This document shows positions 55,047-63,590 of a stretch of 64,000 bases of DNA, one piece after another. Position numbers and translations under genes: made by a program. Under the pieces are notes generated by a model. The model had not been told where the DNA came from. It was given only the letters and a program-made list of their open reading frames with translations, and did no database searches. Origin of the DNA: Rhodobacter sp. (lineage in GTDB: Bacteria > Pseudomonadota > Alphaproteobacteria > Rhodobacterales > Rhodobacteraceae); NCBI GenBank assembly GCA_027484145.1, contig JAIXUH010000014.1, forward strand, positions 29,623 through 93,622, given 5' to 3'. How positions within the stretch are numbered: position 1 is the first letter of the stretch; the number at the start of each line of letters is the position of its first letter.

Positions 55047-56183
55047 TCAATCCTTGGCGGTCCGGCGTTTCTTCTCGACATCGTAGAACGGCATCGGGTG
55101 CGTGGTGGCAGCAATCTCGCCATGCGTGGCGCAATGGACGGTCAGCGCGGTGCCTGTGTTGGCGCAGTCAACGGGCAGGCGGGCAATGGCGATGGTGTGC
55201 TGGTTCAGCGGCGAATACATCGCCTGCGTCACCACACCGACCTGCGCCCCGCCGCGGAACACCGGCGCACCGTTCCCCGGCGCATTGCGGCCAGCAAGTT
55301 TCAACCCCCAGATCTTGAACCGTTCGCGGCCCTTCAGGCGGTAATGCTCCTCGGCCCCGCGAAAGCCCACCTTGCCGGGCGATACGGTGAAATCGAGGCC
55401 GAGTTCCCACAGCGTATCGCCGGGGCCTTCATCGGCAAAGGGATACATCTCGGAATTGTCGAAGGGGAAGAACAACAGATAGCTTTCGGTCCGCAACAGA
55501 TCCAGCGTGGTGAACCGGCACGGGATGATCCCCATCGCCGCCCCTTCCTGCAGAATCCTGTCCCAGATCATCGGGGCATCCTGACCGCGGCAGAACAACT
55601 CATACCCCCGCTCTCCGGTATAGCCCGTGCGCGAGATCATCACCGGCTTGCCAAAGATCGAGGACTGCATATGGGCGAAATACGGCAGCGCGCGGATGCC
55701 TGCGACGTGTGGTTCCAGATATTCCACCGCCAGCGGGCCTTGCAGTGACAGGTCATGCAGGTTGTCATCGAACCGCACAGACACGTCGCGCCCTGTCGCG
55801 GCCATCGTCAACTGCTCATGCCCCTGCCCCGAGCCATGCACCACCATGAAGGCGTTCGGCCCGGTGCGGTAGATCACGCAGTCATCAACGAACTTGCCCG
55901 CGTCGTTCAGCATCGTCGCATAGACCGACCGCCCCGGCATCAGCTTTTCTATGTTCCGCGTCGTGGCGCGCTCCACGACATGGCTGGCAGCCGGGCCGGT
56001 GATATGGACCTTCTTCAGCCCTGACACGTCCATCAACCCGGCCTTGGTGCGGATCGCCATGTATTCGGCTTCCGGATCGCCTGCATAGCTCCAGGCCGTG
56101 CCCATCCCGCTCCAGTCTTCGAGATTCGACCCCAGCGCGCGATGCCGGTCCCCCAACGCCGAGAATCTCCAGGAATTCGTCAT
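55047..56183 (-). CDS. dmmD: GcvT-like aminomethyltransferase family protein (DmmD)
   Basis: A 378-residue GcvT-type protein: GLMDVSGLKKVHITGPAASHVVERATTRN, VYATMLNDAGKFVDDCVIYR, ISRTGYTGERGYELFCRGQD and LRTESYLLFFPFDNSEMYPFADEG. It likely binds tetrahydrofolate and takes up the formaldehyde released during dimethylamine oxidation. ATG at 56183 has GGGGGCGG upstream; a TTG at 56201 is less likely. It leads the dmmDABC run. Confidence 0.83.
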   Translation of the reverse strand: MTNSWRFSALGDRHRALGSNLEDWSGMGTAWSYAGDPEAEYMAIRTKAGLMDVSGLKKVHITGPAASHVVERATTRNIEKLMPGRSVYATMLNDAGKFVDDCVIYRTGPNAFMVVHGSGQGHEQLTMAATGRDVSVRFDDNLHDLSLQGPLAVEYLEPHVAGIRALPYFAHMQSSIFGKPVMISRTGYTGERGYELFCRGQDAPMIWDRILQEGAAMGIIPCRFTTLDLLRTESYLLFFPFDNSEMYPFADEGPGDTLWELGLDFTVSPGKVGFRGAEEHYRLKGRERFKIWGLKLAGRNAPGNGAPVFRGGAQVGVVTQAMYSPLNQHTIAIARLPVDCANTGTALTVHCATHGEIAATTHPMPFYDVEKKRRTAKD

Positions 56184-56427
56184 GTCCGCCCCCGATGGCA
56201 ATGTTTACGAGTGCAGAATGCGAGGGCGGCCCCACGAAATCAACACCCATGTGCAAAAAGGTTTCCTGTCAGGCAAAGAAGCGAGGGGCATGCCACGCTT
56301 CTGGGCAGACGGGCGCGCAGAGTACCCTGACGTGGGGGCGGATTCTGGCACGCCGCCGCCAACGAAAGGGCCAGCACAGGAAAGTCCGCCCCTTTGGCCG
56401 GTTTGGAACAGGCTGAATCTCTTGCGT

Positions 56428-58872
56428 TCAGCTGCGGATTCGGGCGTTTGTCGGGTCGTGTAGTGGCTGCAAATGCAGCCGTGCGGGCACCAGTTCCGAC
56501 GCCACCTCCAGCGCATAAGTGCCGCTTGTCAGGTAGTCGTCCGTCACGCCATCGGGGTGGCGAACATATCCAAAGCCGATGGGTTTGCCCACCGTGTGGC
56601 CGAAGCCACCCGATGACAGCCATCCGGCGCGCTGACCATTGCGGGTGATCGTCTCACGCCCCAAGAGAATCACGTTCGGGTCGTCGACGGTAAAGCAGGC
56701 AAGCCGCTTTTTCACGCCGCCCGCCAGTTGCGCCTGTATCGCCGCGCGGCCCTGAAAGTCGATGCCCGATTTCAACTTGCAGGCCCATGTCAGACCCGCC
56801 TCGACCGGCGTATGGTCGGGGCCGATGTCGGACCCCCAGGCGCGATAGCCCTTTTCCAGACGCAGCGTTTCAATGGCGCGGTAGCCTGCGTTGACGAGGC
56901 CATGCCCCTGCCCGGCCCGCATCAGCGCCTCATACACGGTCACCGCCACATCGGTGGGCATATGCAACTCCCACCCCAATTCACCCACATAGGTCACCCG
57001 CAACGCCAGAACCGGGCAGCCCGCAACCGAGATGCGGCGCGCAGTGGCAAAGGGGAAAGCGGCGTTCGACAGGTCGGCGTCACTGACACTTGCCAGTATA
57101 ACGCGGGCCTGTGGCCCCATCAGCGACAGCACGGCGGAGCCGGATGTCACATCGACAAGCTGGCAATCGCCCGAAAGGTTACGGGCGATCCAGTCAAAGT
57201 CATGCGTCGCAAAGCCGGTGCCCGTGACGATGTAGAATTCGTCCGCTGCCACCCGCGCCACCGTCACATCCGCCTCGATCCCGCCCTTGGGGTTCAGCAT
57301 CTGTGTATAGGTCAGGCTGCCCACGGCACGATCAACGTTGCCAGCGGCGATCCAGTTGAGCGCGGCCGCCGCACCCGGGCCTTTCAGGGTGAACTTGGCA
57401 AACGAGGTCTGGTCGATCAGCACCGCCGCCTCACGCGCAGCCTTGTGTTCGCGCGCCACAGCCTCGAACCAGCCGGGGCGCTGATAGGAATAACGGTCCA
57501 CCGGGGTTTCCCCAGCGCCAAGATCGGCGAACCAATTCGGGCGCTCCCAGCCCAGCTTTTCGCCAAAACACGCCCCTGCCGCCTGCAGATGGGAATAAAG
57601 CGGCGAGCGCCGGGTGGGACGGGCCGAGCGCATTTCCTCCGACGGCCAAGCGATCGTGTAGTGCTTGCCGTAAGCCTCCAGCGTGCGGGCACGGACCCAG
57701 TCTGTCGACTGGTGCACCCGGCCAAAACGGCGGATGTCGACCGGCCACAGGTCATAGGGCGCTGCCCCCTTGGCGGCCCATTCCGCCAGCGCCATACCAG
57801 CGCCACCAGCGCTTGCGATGCCAAAGGCATTGAAGCCGGCGCCAACAAAGAAGTTCCGCAGTTCCGGCGCCTCGCCCAGAATGAAATTGCCATCAGGCGT
57901 AAAGGATTCGGGTCCGTTGATCAGTTGCTTGACCCCCGCCGTGGCCAGCGCCGGCACCCGGGCCATCGCGTTGTCCATGAACTGGCTGTAGTGTTCAAAG
58001 TCGCTGTTCAGCAGGTCGAAGTGGAACCCTTCGGGAATGCCCTGCACCGCCCAAGGCTTGGGGTTTGGCTCATATCCGCCCCAGACAAGGCCGCCAACAT
58101 CCTCTTTCCAATAGGTCAGCCGGTCAGGGTCGCGCAGGGTGGGCAGGTCGGGGGTGACGCCCTCGATCTTTTCTGTGACCATGTATTGATGCTCGACCGA
58201 CACCAGTGGCACGTTGACGCCCACCGTCGCGGCAAGGGTCCGCGACCATTGCCCGGCGCAGCAAATCACCTTTTCGCACTCGATCGTGCCAAATTCCGTC
58301 TCGACCCCCCGGATGCGCCCATCTTCAACAATGATCCGGGTAACAGGGGTATCCTCGAAAATCTTCACCCCCGCCATCCGCGCGCCTTTGGCAAGGCTTT
58401 GCGTGATGTCAGACGGGTTGGCCTGCCCGTCGGTCGGCAGATAGGCCGCTCCCACCAGATCGTCGATGGTCATCAGGGGCCACAGATCCTGCGCCTCCTT
58501 GGGCGTCAGCAGGTGCATCTCCAGCCCGAAGGAGTGTGCCGTTGTCGCCTGCCGCTTCACTTCCGTCCAGCGTTCCGCGTTGCAGGCCAAACGCAGGCCG
58601 CCGTTCATCTTCCATCCGGTTTGCAGGCCCGTCTCTGCCTCAAGCCGTTTGTAAAGGTCGACCGAATAGCCCAGCAATTGCGTGATGTTGGCCGAGGTGC
58701 GCAACTGCCCGACCAGCCCCGCCGCATGAAATGTGGTGCCAGAGGTCAGCTTCTTGCGCTCCAGCAGCACAGTATCGCTCCAGCCCAGCTTGCCCATGTG
58801 GTACGCGGTGGAACAACCGATGATTCCGCCCCCGATGATGACGGCGCGGGCAGTGCTGGGTAGGTCGTGCAT
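56428..58872 (-). CDS. FAD-dependent dimethylglycine/sarcosine dehydrogenase-like protein
   Basis: An 814-residue two-part enzyme of the length usual for DMGDH/SDH. The N-terminal flavoprotein half has VIIGGGIIGCSTAYHMGKLGWSDTVLLERKKLTSGTTFHAAGL, including the TSGTTFHAAG segment around the covalent-flavin His region. The C-terminal half is a GcvT-like folate domain (SFAKFTLKGPGAAAALNWIAAGNVD, RVTYVGELGWELHMP, LRLEKGYRAWGSDIGPDHTPVEAGL). It oxidatively demethylates an N-methyl glycine and passes the one-carbon unit to folate. ATG at 58872 was chosen; the longer frame to 58947 overlaps the next gene. Substrate (dimethylglycine or sarcosine) is not resolvable. Confidence 0.86.
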   Translation of the reverse strand: MHDLPSTARAVIIGGGIIGCSTAYHMGKLGWSDTVLLERKKLTSGTTFHAAGLVGQLRTSANITQLLGYSVDLYKRLEAETGLQTGWKMNGGLRLACNAERWTEVKRQATTAHSFGLEMHLLTPKEAQDLWPLMTIDDLVGAAYLPTDGQANPSDITQSLAKGARMAGVKIFEDTPVTRIIVEDGRIRGVETEFGTIECEKVICCAGQWSRTLAATVGVNVPLVSVEHQYMVTEKIEGVTPDLPTLRDPDRLTYWKEDVGGLVWGGYEPNPKPWAVQGIPEGFHFDLLNSDFEHYSQFMDNAMARVPALATAGVKQLINGPESFTPDGNFILGEAPELRNFFVGAGFNAFGIASAGGAGMALAEWAAKGAAPYDLWPVDIRRFGRVHQSTDWVRARTLEAYGKHYTIAWPSEEMRSARPTRRSPLYSHLQAAGACFGEKLGWERPNWFADLGAGETPVDRYSYQRPGWFEAVAREHKAAREAAVLIDQTSFAKFTLKGPGAAAALNWIAAGNVDRAVGSLTYTQMLNPKGGIEADVTVARVAADEFYIVTGTGFATHDFDWIARNLSGDCQLVDVTSGSAVLSLMGPQARVILASVSDADLSNAAFPFATARRISVAGCPVLALRVTYVGELGWELHMPTDVAVTVYEALMRAGQGHGLVNAGYRAIETLRLEKGYRAWGSDIGPDHTPVEAGLTWACKLKSGIDFQGRAAIQAQLAGGVKKRLACFTVDDPNVILLGRETITRNGQRAGWLSSGGFGHTVGKPIGFGYVRHPDGVTDDYLTSGTYALEVASELVPARLHLQPLHDPTNARIRS

Positions 58873-58879
58873 GTTGGCC

Positions 58880-59752
58880 TCAGGCTTGCCGGAACGTGTC
58901 ATAGGCCGTCCGGTAGGTGGAAAGGTTCGTCGCCGTGTAGGTTGCATAGTCGAAATCGAGGGTGGAGTGGTGTTCAGACACCATGCTCCACAACGTTTCC
59001 CGCAGGGCCGCTGCTGCCTTCATCGCAAGATAGCGCCGCAGCAGAACCGCGTCAGGTGCGCGCCCGAAATACCGCGCCAACATGTCGGTTTCCTGATCGG
59101 GGCTAAGGCCGCTGTTGGCGGCAAGCCCACCCAGATCAAACAGGGGCGAGTTGAACCCGGCATAATCCCAGTCGATCAGCCACATCCTTGTGCCGTCGTG
59201 CAGAAAGTTGCCGGGCAAAAGGTCGTTGTGGCCAAAGACCAGATCAATGGGCCCGACCGCCGCCTCAAGCGCCGCCGCCTGATCCAGCAACTCTGGCAGA
59301 AATGGCAGGTGCGGGCTGGCGGCATCACACAGCGTGGCAGCATAATCGCGGATCACATGGAACACCCAAAAGGTCAGAACCGGGCCGCGCAGGTGGCGAG
59401 GAATCTCGCGATGCGCGCGGGCGATCAGATCAAGCGCCTGACCCAGCAGCGCAGGCTGCCGCAGGTCGGCGGCCGTCATCGTGCGCCCTTCGACAAAGTC
59501 GATCACCAGCGCGCCGGGTTCGGCATGCAGCACCGCAGGCGACACCCCCGCCGCATGGGCCGCTGTGCTGGCCGACAATTCGTTGAACCGCATGATCTGA
59601 TGGATCGGGATATCGTCGCCAATGCGCACCACAGCGCGGCGCGCCGCATCTTGCACAAGGAAATTCAGGTTGGTGATACCACCGCCAAGCGGCGCGATCT
59701 GCACGCCACCCTGCCAGATCGGCAGACGCAGGATCCGGTCCTGATGGGTCAT
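58880..59752 (-). CDS. Choline kinase / APH-family phosphotransferase
   Basis: About 290 residues. It has a Gly-rich N-lobe loop (GGGITNLNF), the catalytic loop FGHNDLLPGNFLHDG and the metal motif LIDWDYAGFNSPLFDLG, as in choline/ethanolamine kinases and aminoglycoside phosphotransferases. Beside dimethylglycine/sarcosine-type genes a choline- or aminoalcohol-like substrate is plausible. ATG at 59752 has AGAAGGAA upstream; ATG at 59767 would add five residues. Its stop is 7 bp before the FAD dehydrogenase start, so they probably form one operon. Confidence 0.8.
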   Translation of the reverse strand: MTHQDRILRLPIWQGGVQIAPLGGGITNLNFLVQDAARRAVVRIGDDIPIHQIMRFNELSASTAAHAAGVSPAVLHAEPGALVIDFVEGRTMTAADLRQPALLGQALDLIARAHREIPRHLRGPVLTFWVFHVIRDYAATLCDAASPHLPFLPELLDQAAALEAAVGPIDLVFGHNDLLPGNFLHDGTRMWLIDWDYAGFNSPLFDLGGLAANSGLSPDQETDMLARYFGRAPDAVLLRRYLAMKAAAALRETLWSMVSEHHSTLDFDYATYTATNLSTYRTAYDTFRQA

Positions 59753-59892
59753 CTGTTCCTTCTGCATCGCCTTATCTTGTCGCTCGCTTTTGCAATCGCC
59801 TGTTCAGTAAACGCGAAGTTCAGGCCGGGGGAAACTCACCTTTAACCGGAAAATGCGGAATCTTCCGGGGCAGGTTGCGCTGCCGACCCGGC

Positions 59893-60573
59893 TCAGCAGA
59901 TGACCCGCACGTCGCGCAGGCTTGGGTCGAACCGCCGCAACGCGGCCAGCAGACGGTCCTTCAGGTTGGCCGCGACATAGGTCGCATGAAACCGCGTCGG
60001 CGCAACCAAGGTCAGGCAATTGTCCTCCACCCCAGCGTCGGTCAAGGCATGAAACCACGCGCCATAGGTGGCCGCATCGTCCTGATGCAGCCACGCCTGT
60101 CCGGCCGACCAAAGCGTTCCATCCGCTATGGGCAAGGCCACCGCCCGCAGCGCCACCACGTTGGATGTCCCCTGCCCCACTGTCTTCGCTGGTTCCAACC
60201 GCGCGACGAAATCCTCTCCGATCAACGGCCATGCAGGTCGCGTGTCGACCAGCATCCGGTTCAGGTCCATCCCATAGGTGCTGACCCTTCCGCGCACGCC
60301 TTGCATTTTCAGAACCAGCCAGCCCTGCGCCCGAAGCCGCGCCATCTCGCGTTTGACCGTGCGGTCGTCGACCGACCAAAGTCGCGCAATTTCGCCTTGC
60401 CCCATCGTCAGCTCATCGCGCTGCCAGTTGTAGCGTGTTGTGATCAGCGCCATAACACGCAGCACCTGCCGCTGGATGTGCTTGTCCTGCGAAAGGGCGA
60501 AAGCCATCAGGGCGGACAGGATATCGTATTTGCGCGATGCGGCCTCGCGCCCGACGGGCCGGGGAAGCTGCAT
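59893..60573 (-). CDS. DnaA-like plasmid replication initiator
   Basis: A 226-residue protein with an N-terminal winged-helix part (LTMGQGEIARLWSVDDRTVKREMARLRAQGWL) and a C-terminal segment (WFHALTDAGVEDNCLTLVAPTRFHATYVAANLKDRLLAALRRF) resembling the N-terminal domain of DnaA. This is the layout of the DnaA-like replicase class described for Rhodobacterales plasmids. It is divergent from parAB across a 487 bp gap, which is the expected place of the origin. Confidence 0.8.
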   Translation of the reverse strand: MQLPRPVGREAASRKYDILSALMAFALSQDKHIQRQVLRVMALITTRYNWQRDELTMGQGEIARLWSVDDRTVKREMARLRAQGWLVLKMQGVRGRVSTYGMDLNRMLVDTRPAWPLIGEDFVARLEPAKTVGQGTSNVVALRAVALPIADGTLWSAGQAWLHQDDAATYGAWFHALTDAGVEDNCLTLVAPTRFHATYVAANLKDRLLAALRRFDPSLRDVRVIC

Positions 60574-60953
60574 GTGTCTCTCCTGTCCACCGCCCGGAAC
60601 CTTTGCGGTCCCCGGCCTGCCTCGATTGTTGCGTCCCTTTGCCGGGCTCTTCGTCGGGAACGCGCATCAACTCAACGCTGTTCGCCGCATACTGGCCATT
60701 TGCGTCCACGTTTCCGATTCTGTCAAGTGCAGCCGATGCAACACAGCCTTTCGACTGCAATCCGTTTCAAGGAAACTGGGTATCATTGGTAATGGGGGAC
60801 ATCATGACTGTCCCGTATTTGGCAGAAAATGTCCCCCAATATGGGGTAGGCTATCTCGTCGTGTCCCCTAAATGCGCCCCATCCGTGCTGTCCTTCTTCA
60901 TACGCCGCGGGTCAGACCGATTCGGCCTTTCGCCCTTGATGACAGGGCGGAAT

Positions 60954-60969
60954 CTTCCCCGTGGGGAAG
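60954..60969. promoter_or_regulatory. parS-like palindrome, copy 1 (one mismatch)
   Basis: CTTCCCCGTGGGGAAG differs from the shared consensus CTTCCCCGCGGGGAAG at one position. It lies in the rep-parA gap. Confidence 0.65.
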
Positions 60970-61006
60970 GTTTGCCGATATCATAACTTCGCTTTTGCTT
61001 TCTTGG

Positions 61007-61031
61007 CAAATTCGGCGTATTTCCGAATTTG
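61007..61031. promoter_or_regulatory. Inverted repeat upstream of parA
   Basis: CAAATTCGG and CCGAATTTG are perfect complements separated by seven bases. The repeat ends 29 bp before the parA ATG, a position suited to autoregulation by ParA, which has its own N-terminal helix-turn-helix. Confidence 0.45.
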
Positions 61032-61060
61032 TCGAGAATTAACGTCCGAGCGAGGCGCGC

Positions 61061-62353
61061 ATGTACACGCACGAAGATCTGTCACGGCTTCAGGCCCAGT
61101 CACTGAAGATGCAAAGCTGGATCCGCCAGCAGACCTTTAGCCCCGAGAACCAGAAGACCCTTCGCCGCTTCTCCTCGTGGGAGGTGGCCGAGTTGATCTT
61201 CAAGATCAACCAGTCCACCTTCCGGGGTCGTCTTGCGGCCGAGCCTGATCTTCCCGGCGGGGAAGTCGAACCCGATGGCCGCCAGCGCTGGTTCAGCCTT
61301 GATGAGATCAACGCGCTGCGTCGCAAGATGAAGATCAACCGCAAGACCCTGATGCCGCCCCGCCCCGCCGGCAAGCGGGCCTTCCGGGCGGCGGTCGCAA
61401 ACTTCAAGGGCGGTGCGGGCAAGTCTACCGTCGCGCTGCACTTTGCCCATGCCGCAGCCCTTGATGGCTACCGGGTCCTTCTGGTCGACTTCGACCCTCA
61501 AGCGACCCTCAGCCATTCCATGGGCCTGACCGACGTGGCCGAAGATTATACGGTCTGGGGCATCATGGCCCGCGATCTGATTCGTGAGACGGATCGGATG
61601 AACGCCGCCACCACCGGCGCCGCCAGCGGCACCGCCCTGCCCCGCCGTCAGATTCCTGCCTCGATCCGTGATCTGGGTCTGGGTGAATTGCGCCACGGTG
61701 ACTTCATCAAGACCACCGCATGGTCGACCATCGACATCGTCCCGTCCTGTGCCAACGCGGCCTTTGTTGAGTTCGCCTCGGCCCAGTATCGCCACCTCAA
61801 TCCCGAATGGTCGTTCTTCGCCGCCGTCAGCCGCTACCTGGACAGCCTTGGCGATGATGATTACGACCTCATCCTTTTCGACTGCCCGCCCGCCATCGGC
61901 TATCAATCGATGAACGCGGTCTTTGCTGCCGACATGCTCTATATCCCCTCCGGCCCCGGCTATTGGGAGTATGACAGCACCACCAGCTTCATCGGCCAGT
62001 TGTCCGAAGCGCTGGAGGACCTGTCCGGTTTTGGGTCAACCTTCCCCGCGGGGAAGATTACCCTGCCAAAAGCCTTTGCCGACGTCCGCTTCTTGATGAC
62101 TCGGTATGAGCCGGGCAATGATCTGCACCGCGCGATGTTCGAAGCCTTTCGCAAGGTTTTCGGGCCACACGTTGCCGAACACCCGATCGAGATGACGCGC
62201 GCTGTCGAGCAATCCGGCCGCTTCCTCTCATCGGTCTATGAGATCGACTATCGAGAGATGACGCGGGAAACCTGGCGTCGCGCGCGGGCCAGCTTTGACC
62301 GCGCCTATGAGGAATTCCGCGGCAGCGTTCTTGCCGCCTGGGACAAGATCTGA
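61061..62353 (+). CDS. parA: ParA-family partition ATPase (type Ia)
   Basis: A 430-residue ParA with an N-terminal helix-turn-helix part (about 25-95) and a deviant Walker A (KGGAGKST, Lys before the Gly), VDFDPQATLSH and Walker B-like LILFDCPPAIG. The N-terminal HTH and length fit type Ia ParA, which often represses its own operon. Two copies of the parS-like palindrome lie inside its reading frame (61250-61265 and 62041-62056). It precedes parB by 11 bp. Confidence 0.93.
   Translation: MYTHEDLSRLQAQSLKMQSWIRQQTFSPENQKTLRRFSSWEVAELIFKINQSTFRGRLAAEPDLPGGEVEPDGRQRWFSLDEINALRRKMKINRKTLMPPRPAGKRAFRAAVANFKGGAGKSTVALHFAHAAALDGYRVLLVDFDPQATLSHSMGLTDVAEDYTVWGIMARDLIRETDRMNAATTGAASGTALPRRQIPASIRDLGLGELRHGDFIKTTAWSTIDIVPSCANAAFVEFASAQYRHLNPEWSFFAAVSRYLDSLGDDDYDLILFDCPPAIGYQSMNAVFAADMLYIPSGPGYWEYDSTTSFIGQLSEALEDLSGFGSTFPAGKITLPKAFADVRFLMTRYEPGNDLHRAMFEAFRKVFGPHVAEHPIEMTRAVEQSGRFLSSVYEIDYREMTRETWRRARASFDRAYEEFRGSVLAAWDKI
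61250..61265. promoter_or_regulatory. parS-like palindrome, copy 2, inside parA (one mismatch)
   Basis: CTTCCCGGCGGGGAAG differs from the consensus at one base (C to G at the seventh position). It lies in the parA reading frame and encodes LPGGE. Confidence 0.55.
62041..62056. promoter_or_regulatory. parS-like palindrome, copy 3, inside parA (perfect)
   Basis: CTTCCCCGCGGGGAAG, a perfect 16-bp palindrome, encodes FPAGK in the C-terminal third of ParA. Confidence 0.65.
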
Positions 62354-62364
62354 GAGGGTCCGCC

Positions 62365-63480
62365 ATGACCAAGAAGCGCCGCATGTTCGATGTCGACCTG
62401 CCCGATGACGCCGTGGCAGCCATGGACGAAACCTTCCCCGCGGGGAAGGTGTCCGACACCCCGCCCCGCCGTGGCCCCATGGCGGCGGCTATTGCAGAAA
62501 CTGTCACCTCCACGCGAGAGCGGCAGGAAATCGAGGCGCAGATCCGCGCCGAGAATGACGCGCTGGCGCATGAACATGTCCGGCTAAAGCGCTTGGGTCT
62601 GGTGGTTGACATGGTCCCCTTGGACCAGATCCAGATGACAAAGCTGGTGCGCGACCGCAAGGCAGGTCCGGATTTTGAGCTTGCCGAGCTTAAGGCTTCC
62701 ATCGCCGAACTGGGTCTTTCGAACCCGATCCGTGTCGAGGCCCGGCCGGATGGCCGGTTCGAACTTATTCAGGGTTACCGTCGCTTGTCTGCCTATCGCG
62801 AGCTTTTGAACGAGACGGGAGACAGCGACCGCTACGGCACGATCCCGGCCGCCGTCAGCCAGCCGGGCAGCGATCTTGAGGCGCTCTACCGCAAGATGGT
62901 AGACGAGAACCTTGTGCGAAAGGACATCTCCTTTGCCGAGATGGCGATGCTTGCCATCGACTATGCCCGCGACCCCGGCATTTCGATCAACGACCCGGAA
63001 AAGGCGGTGGCGATCCTCTTCAAGTCTGCCGGCTATCAAAAGCGCAGCTACATCCGCACCTTCATGACCGTGGTCGATCGGCTTGGCCCCGACCTGATGT
63101 TCCCCCAGGATATCCCGCGCGCCCTTGGCCTTGCATTGGCCCGCAAGCTGGAAGAGGTCGAGGGTCTGGCGCCGCAGATACGGGCCGAGCTGAAAGGTTG
63201 GGGTCACCGCTCTGTCAGCGACGAGTTGGCCGTTCTGCGCCGGTTCGCGGGCGGGGCGTACGAGGTGGAGACACCGCACTCACAGGCCGCGCCGGTGCCC
63301 CGTTCTGACAAACCTGCCAAGGCAAAGACCAGCTTCCAGTTCGACCGAAGCGGTGACCGCGGCAAATGCGTGGCGGCTGTCGGCAAGCTTGAGATTCAGC
63401 TGGACCGCGACTTCACCACCATCGACCGGCGTCGGCTGGAGCAGGCTGTTCGGCTGATGCTGGATCAGTTGGACGGGTAG
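62365..63480 (+). CDS. parB: ParB-family partition protein
   Basis: A 371-residue ParB/RepB-type protein. The N-terminal part has the ParB/Srx region (VDMVPLDQIQMTKLVRDRKAGPDFELAELKASIAELGLSNPIRVEARPDGRFELIQGYRR), followed by the central HTH region (ENLVRKDISFAEMAMLAIDYARDPG) and a C-terminal basic and dimerisation part. The start has GAGAGGG upstream. A perfect 20-bp copy of the palindrome lies in its own frame at 62431-62450. Confidence 0.9.
   Translation: MTKKRRMFDVDLPDDAVAAMDETFPAGKVSDTPPRRGPMAAAIAETVTSTRERQEIEAQIRAENDALAHEHVRLKRLGLVVDMVPLDQIQMTKLVRDRKAGPDFELAELKASIAELGLSNPIRVEARPDGRFELIQGYRRLSAYRELLNETGDSDRYGTIPAAVSQPGSDLEALYRKMVDENLVRKDISFAEMAMLAIDYARDPGISINDPEKAVAILFKSAGYQKRSYIRTFMTVVDRLGPDLMFPQDIPRALGLALARKLEEVEGLAPQIRAELKGWGHRSVSDELAVLRRFAGGAYEVETPHSQAAPVPRSDKPAKAKTSFQFDRSGDRGKCVAAVGKLEIQLDRDFTTIDRRRLEQAVRLMLDQLDG
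62431..62450. promoter_or_regulatory. parS-like palindrome, copy 4, inside parB (perfect 20 bp)
   Basis: The core CTTCCCCGCGGGGAAG (62433-62448) is extended by AC and GT to a perfect 20-bp palindrome. It encodes TFPAGKV near the ParB N-terminus. Confidence 0.7.
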
Positions 63481-63484
63481 GGAT

Positions 63485-63500
63485 CTTCCCCGCGGGGAAG
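63485..63500. promoter_or_regulatory. parS-like palindrome, copy 5, downstream of parB (perfect)
   Basis: CTTCCCCGCGGGGAAG starts 5 bp after the parB stop. Because the same sequence occurs within reading frames, it reads as a partition site rather than a terminator hairpin. Confidence 0.65.
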
Positions 63501-63590
63501 GTTTCCTTCGGGCGCGCCACTGCGTGACGGCCAGATGCAACTTTTTGCCGTTCGGGGGCGTCAGGCGAAGCCGTCCGCCGTTCTGTGCAG

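Larger units (their letters stand above)
60574..61060. promoter_or_regulatory. Candidate replication origin between rep and parA
   Basis: The 487 bp gap holds: TGTCCC-type direct repeats starting at 60809, 60830 and 60862; an inverted copy (ATGGGGGACAT, 60792-60802); a parS-like palindrome at 60954-60969; and a perfect 9-bp inverted repeat CAAATTCGG/CCGAATTTG at 61007-61031 just before parA. The repeats are candidate iterons or Rep sites, and the 61007 repeat a candidate ParA/ParB autoregulation site. No gene-length frame here looks real. Confidence 0.45.

Noticed and set aside
56728..58863. 711-residue + strand frame opposite the FAD dehydrogenase
   Set aside because: Antisense shadow of a gene with clear FAD and GcvT motifs; no recognisable domain.
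59846..59868. CCGGAA/TTCCGG inverted repeat after the rep gene as a terminator
   Set aside because: Only 6-bp arms and no T run; too weak to call.
63485..63500. Palindrome after parB as a terminator hairpin
   Set aside because: The same sequence occurs in the coding regions of parA and parB and upstream of parA, which fits a partition site better.
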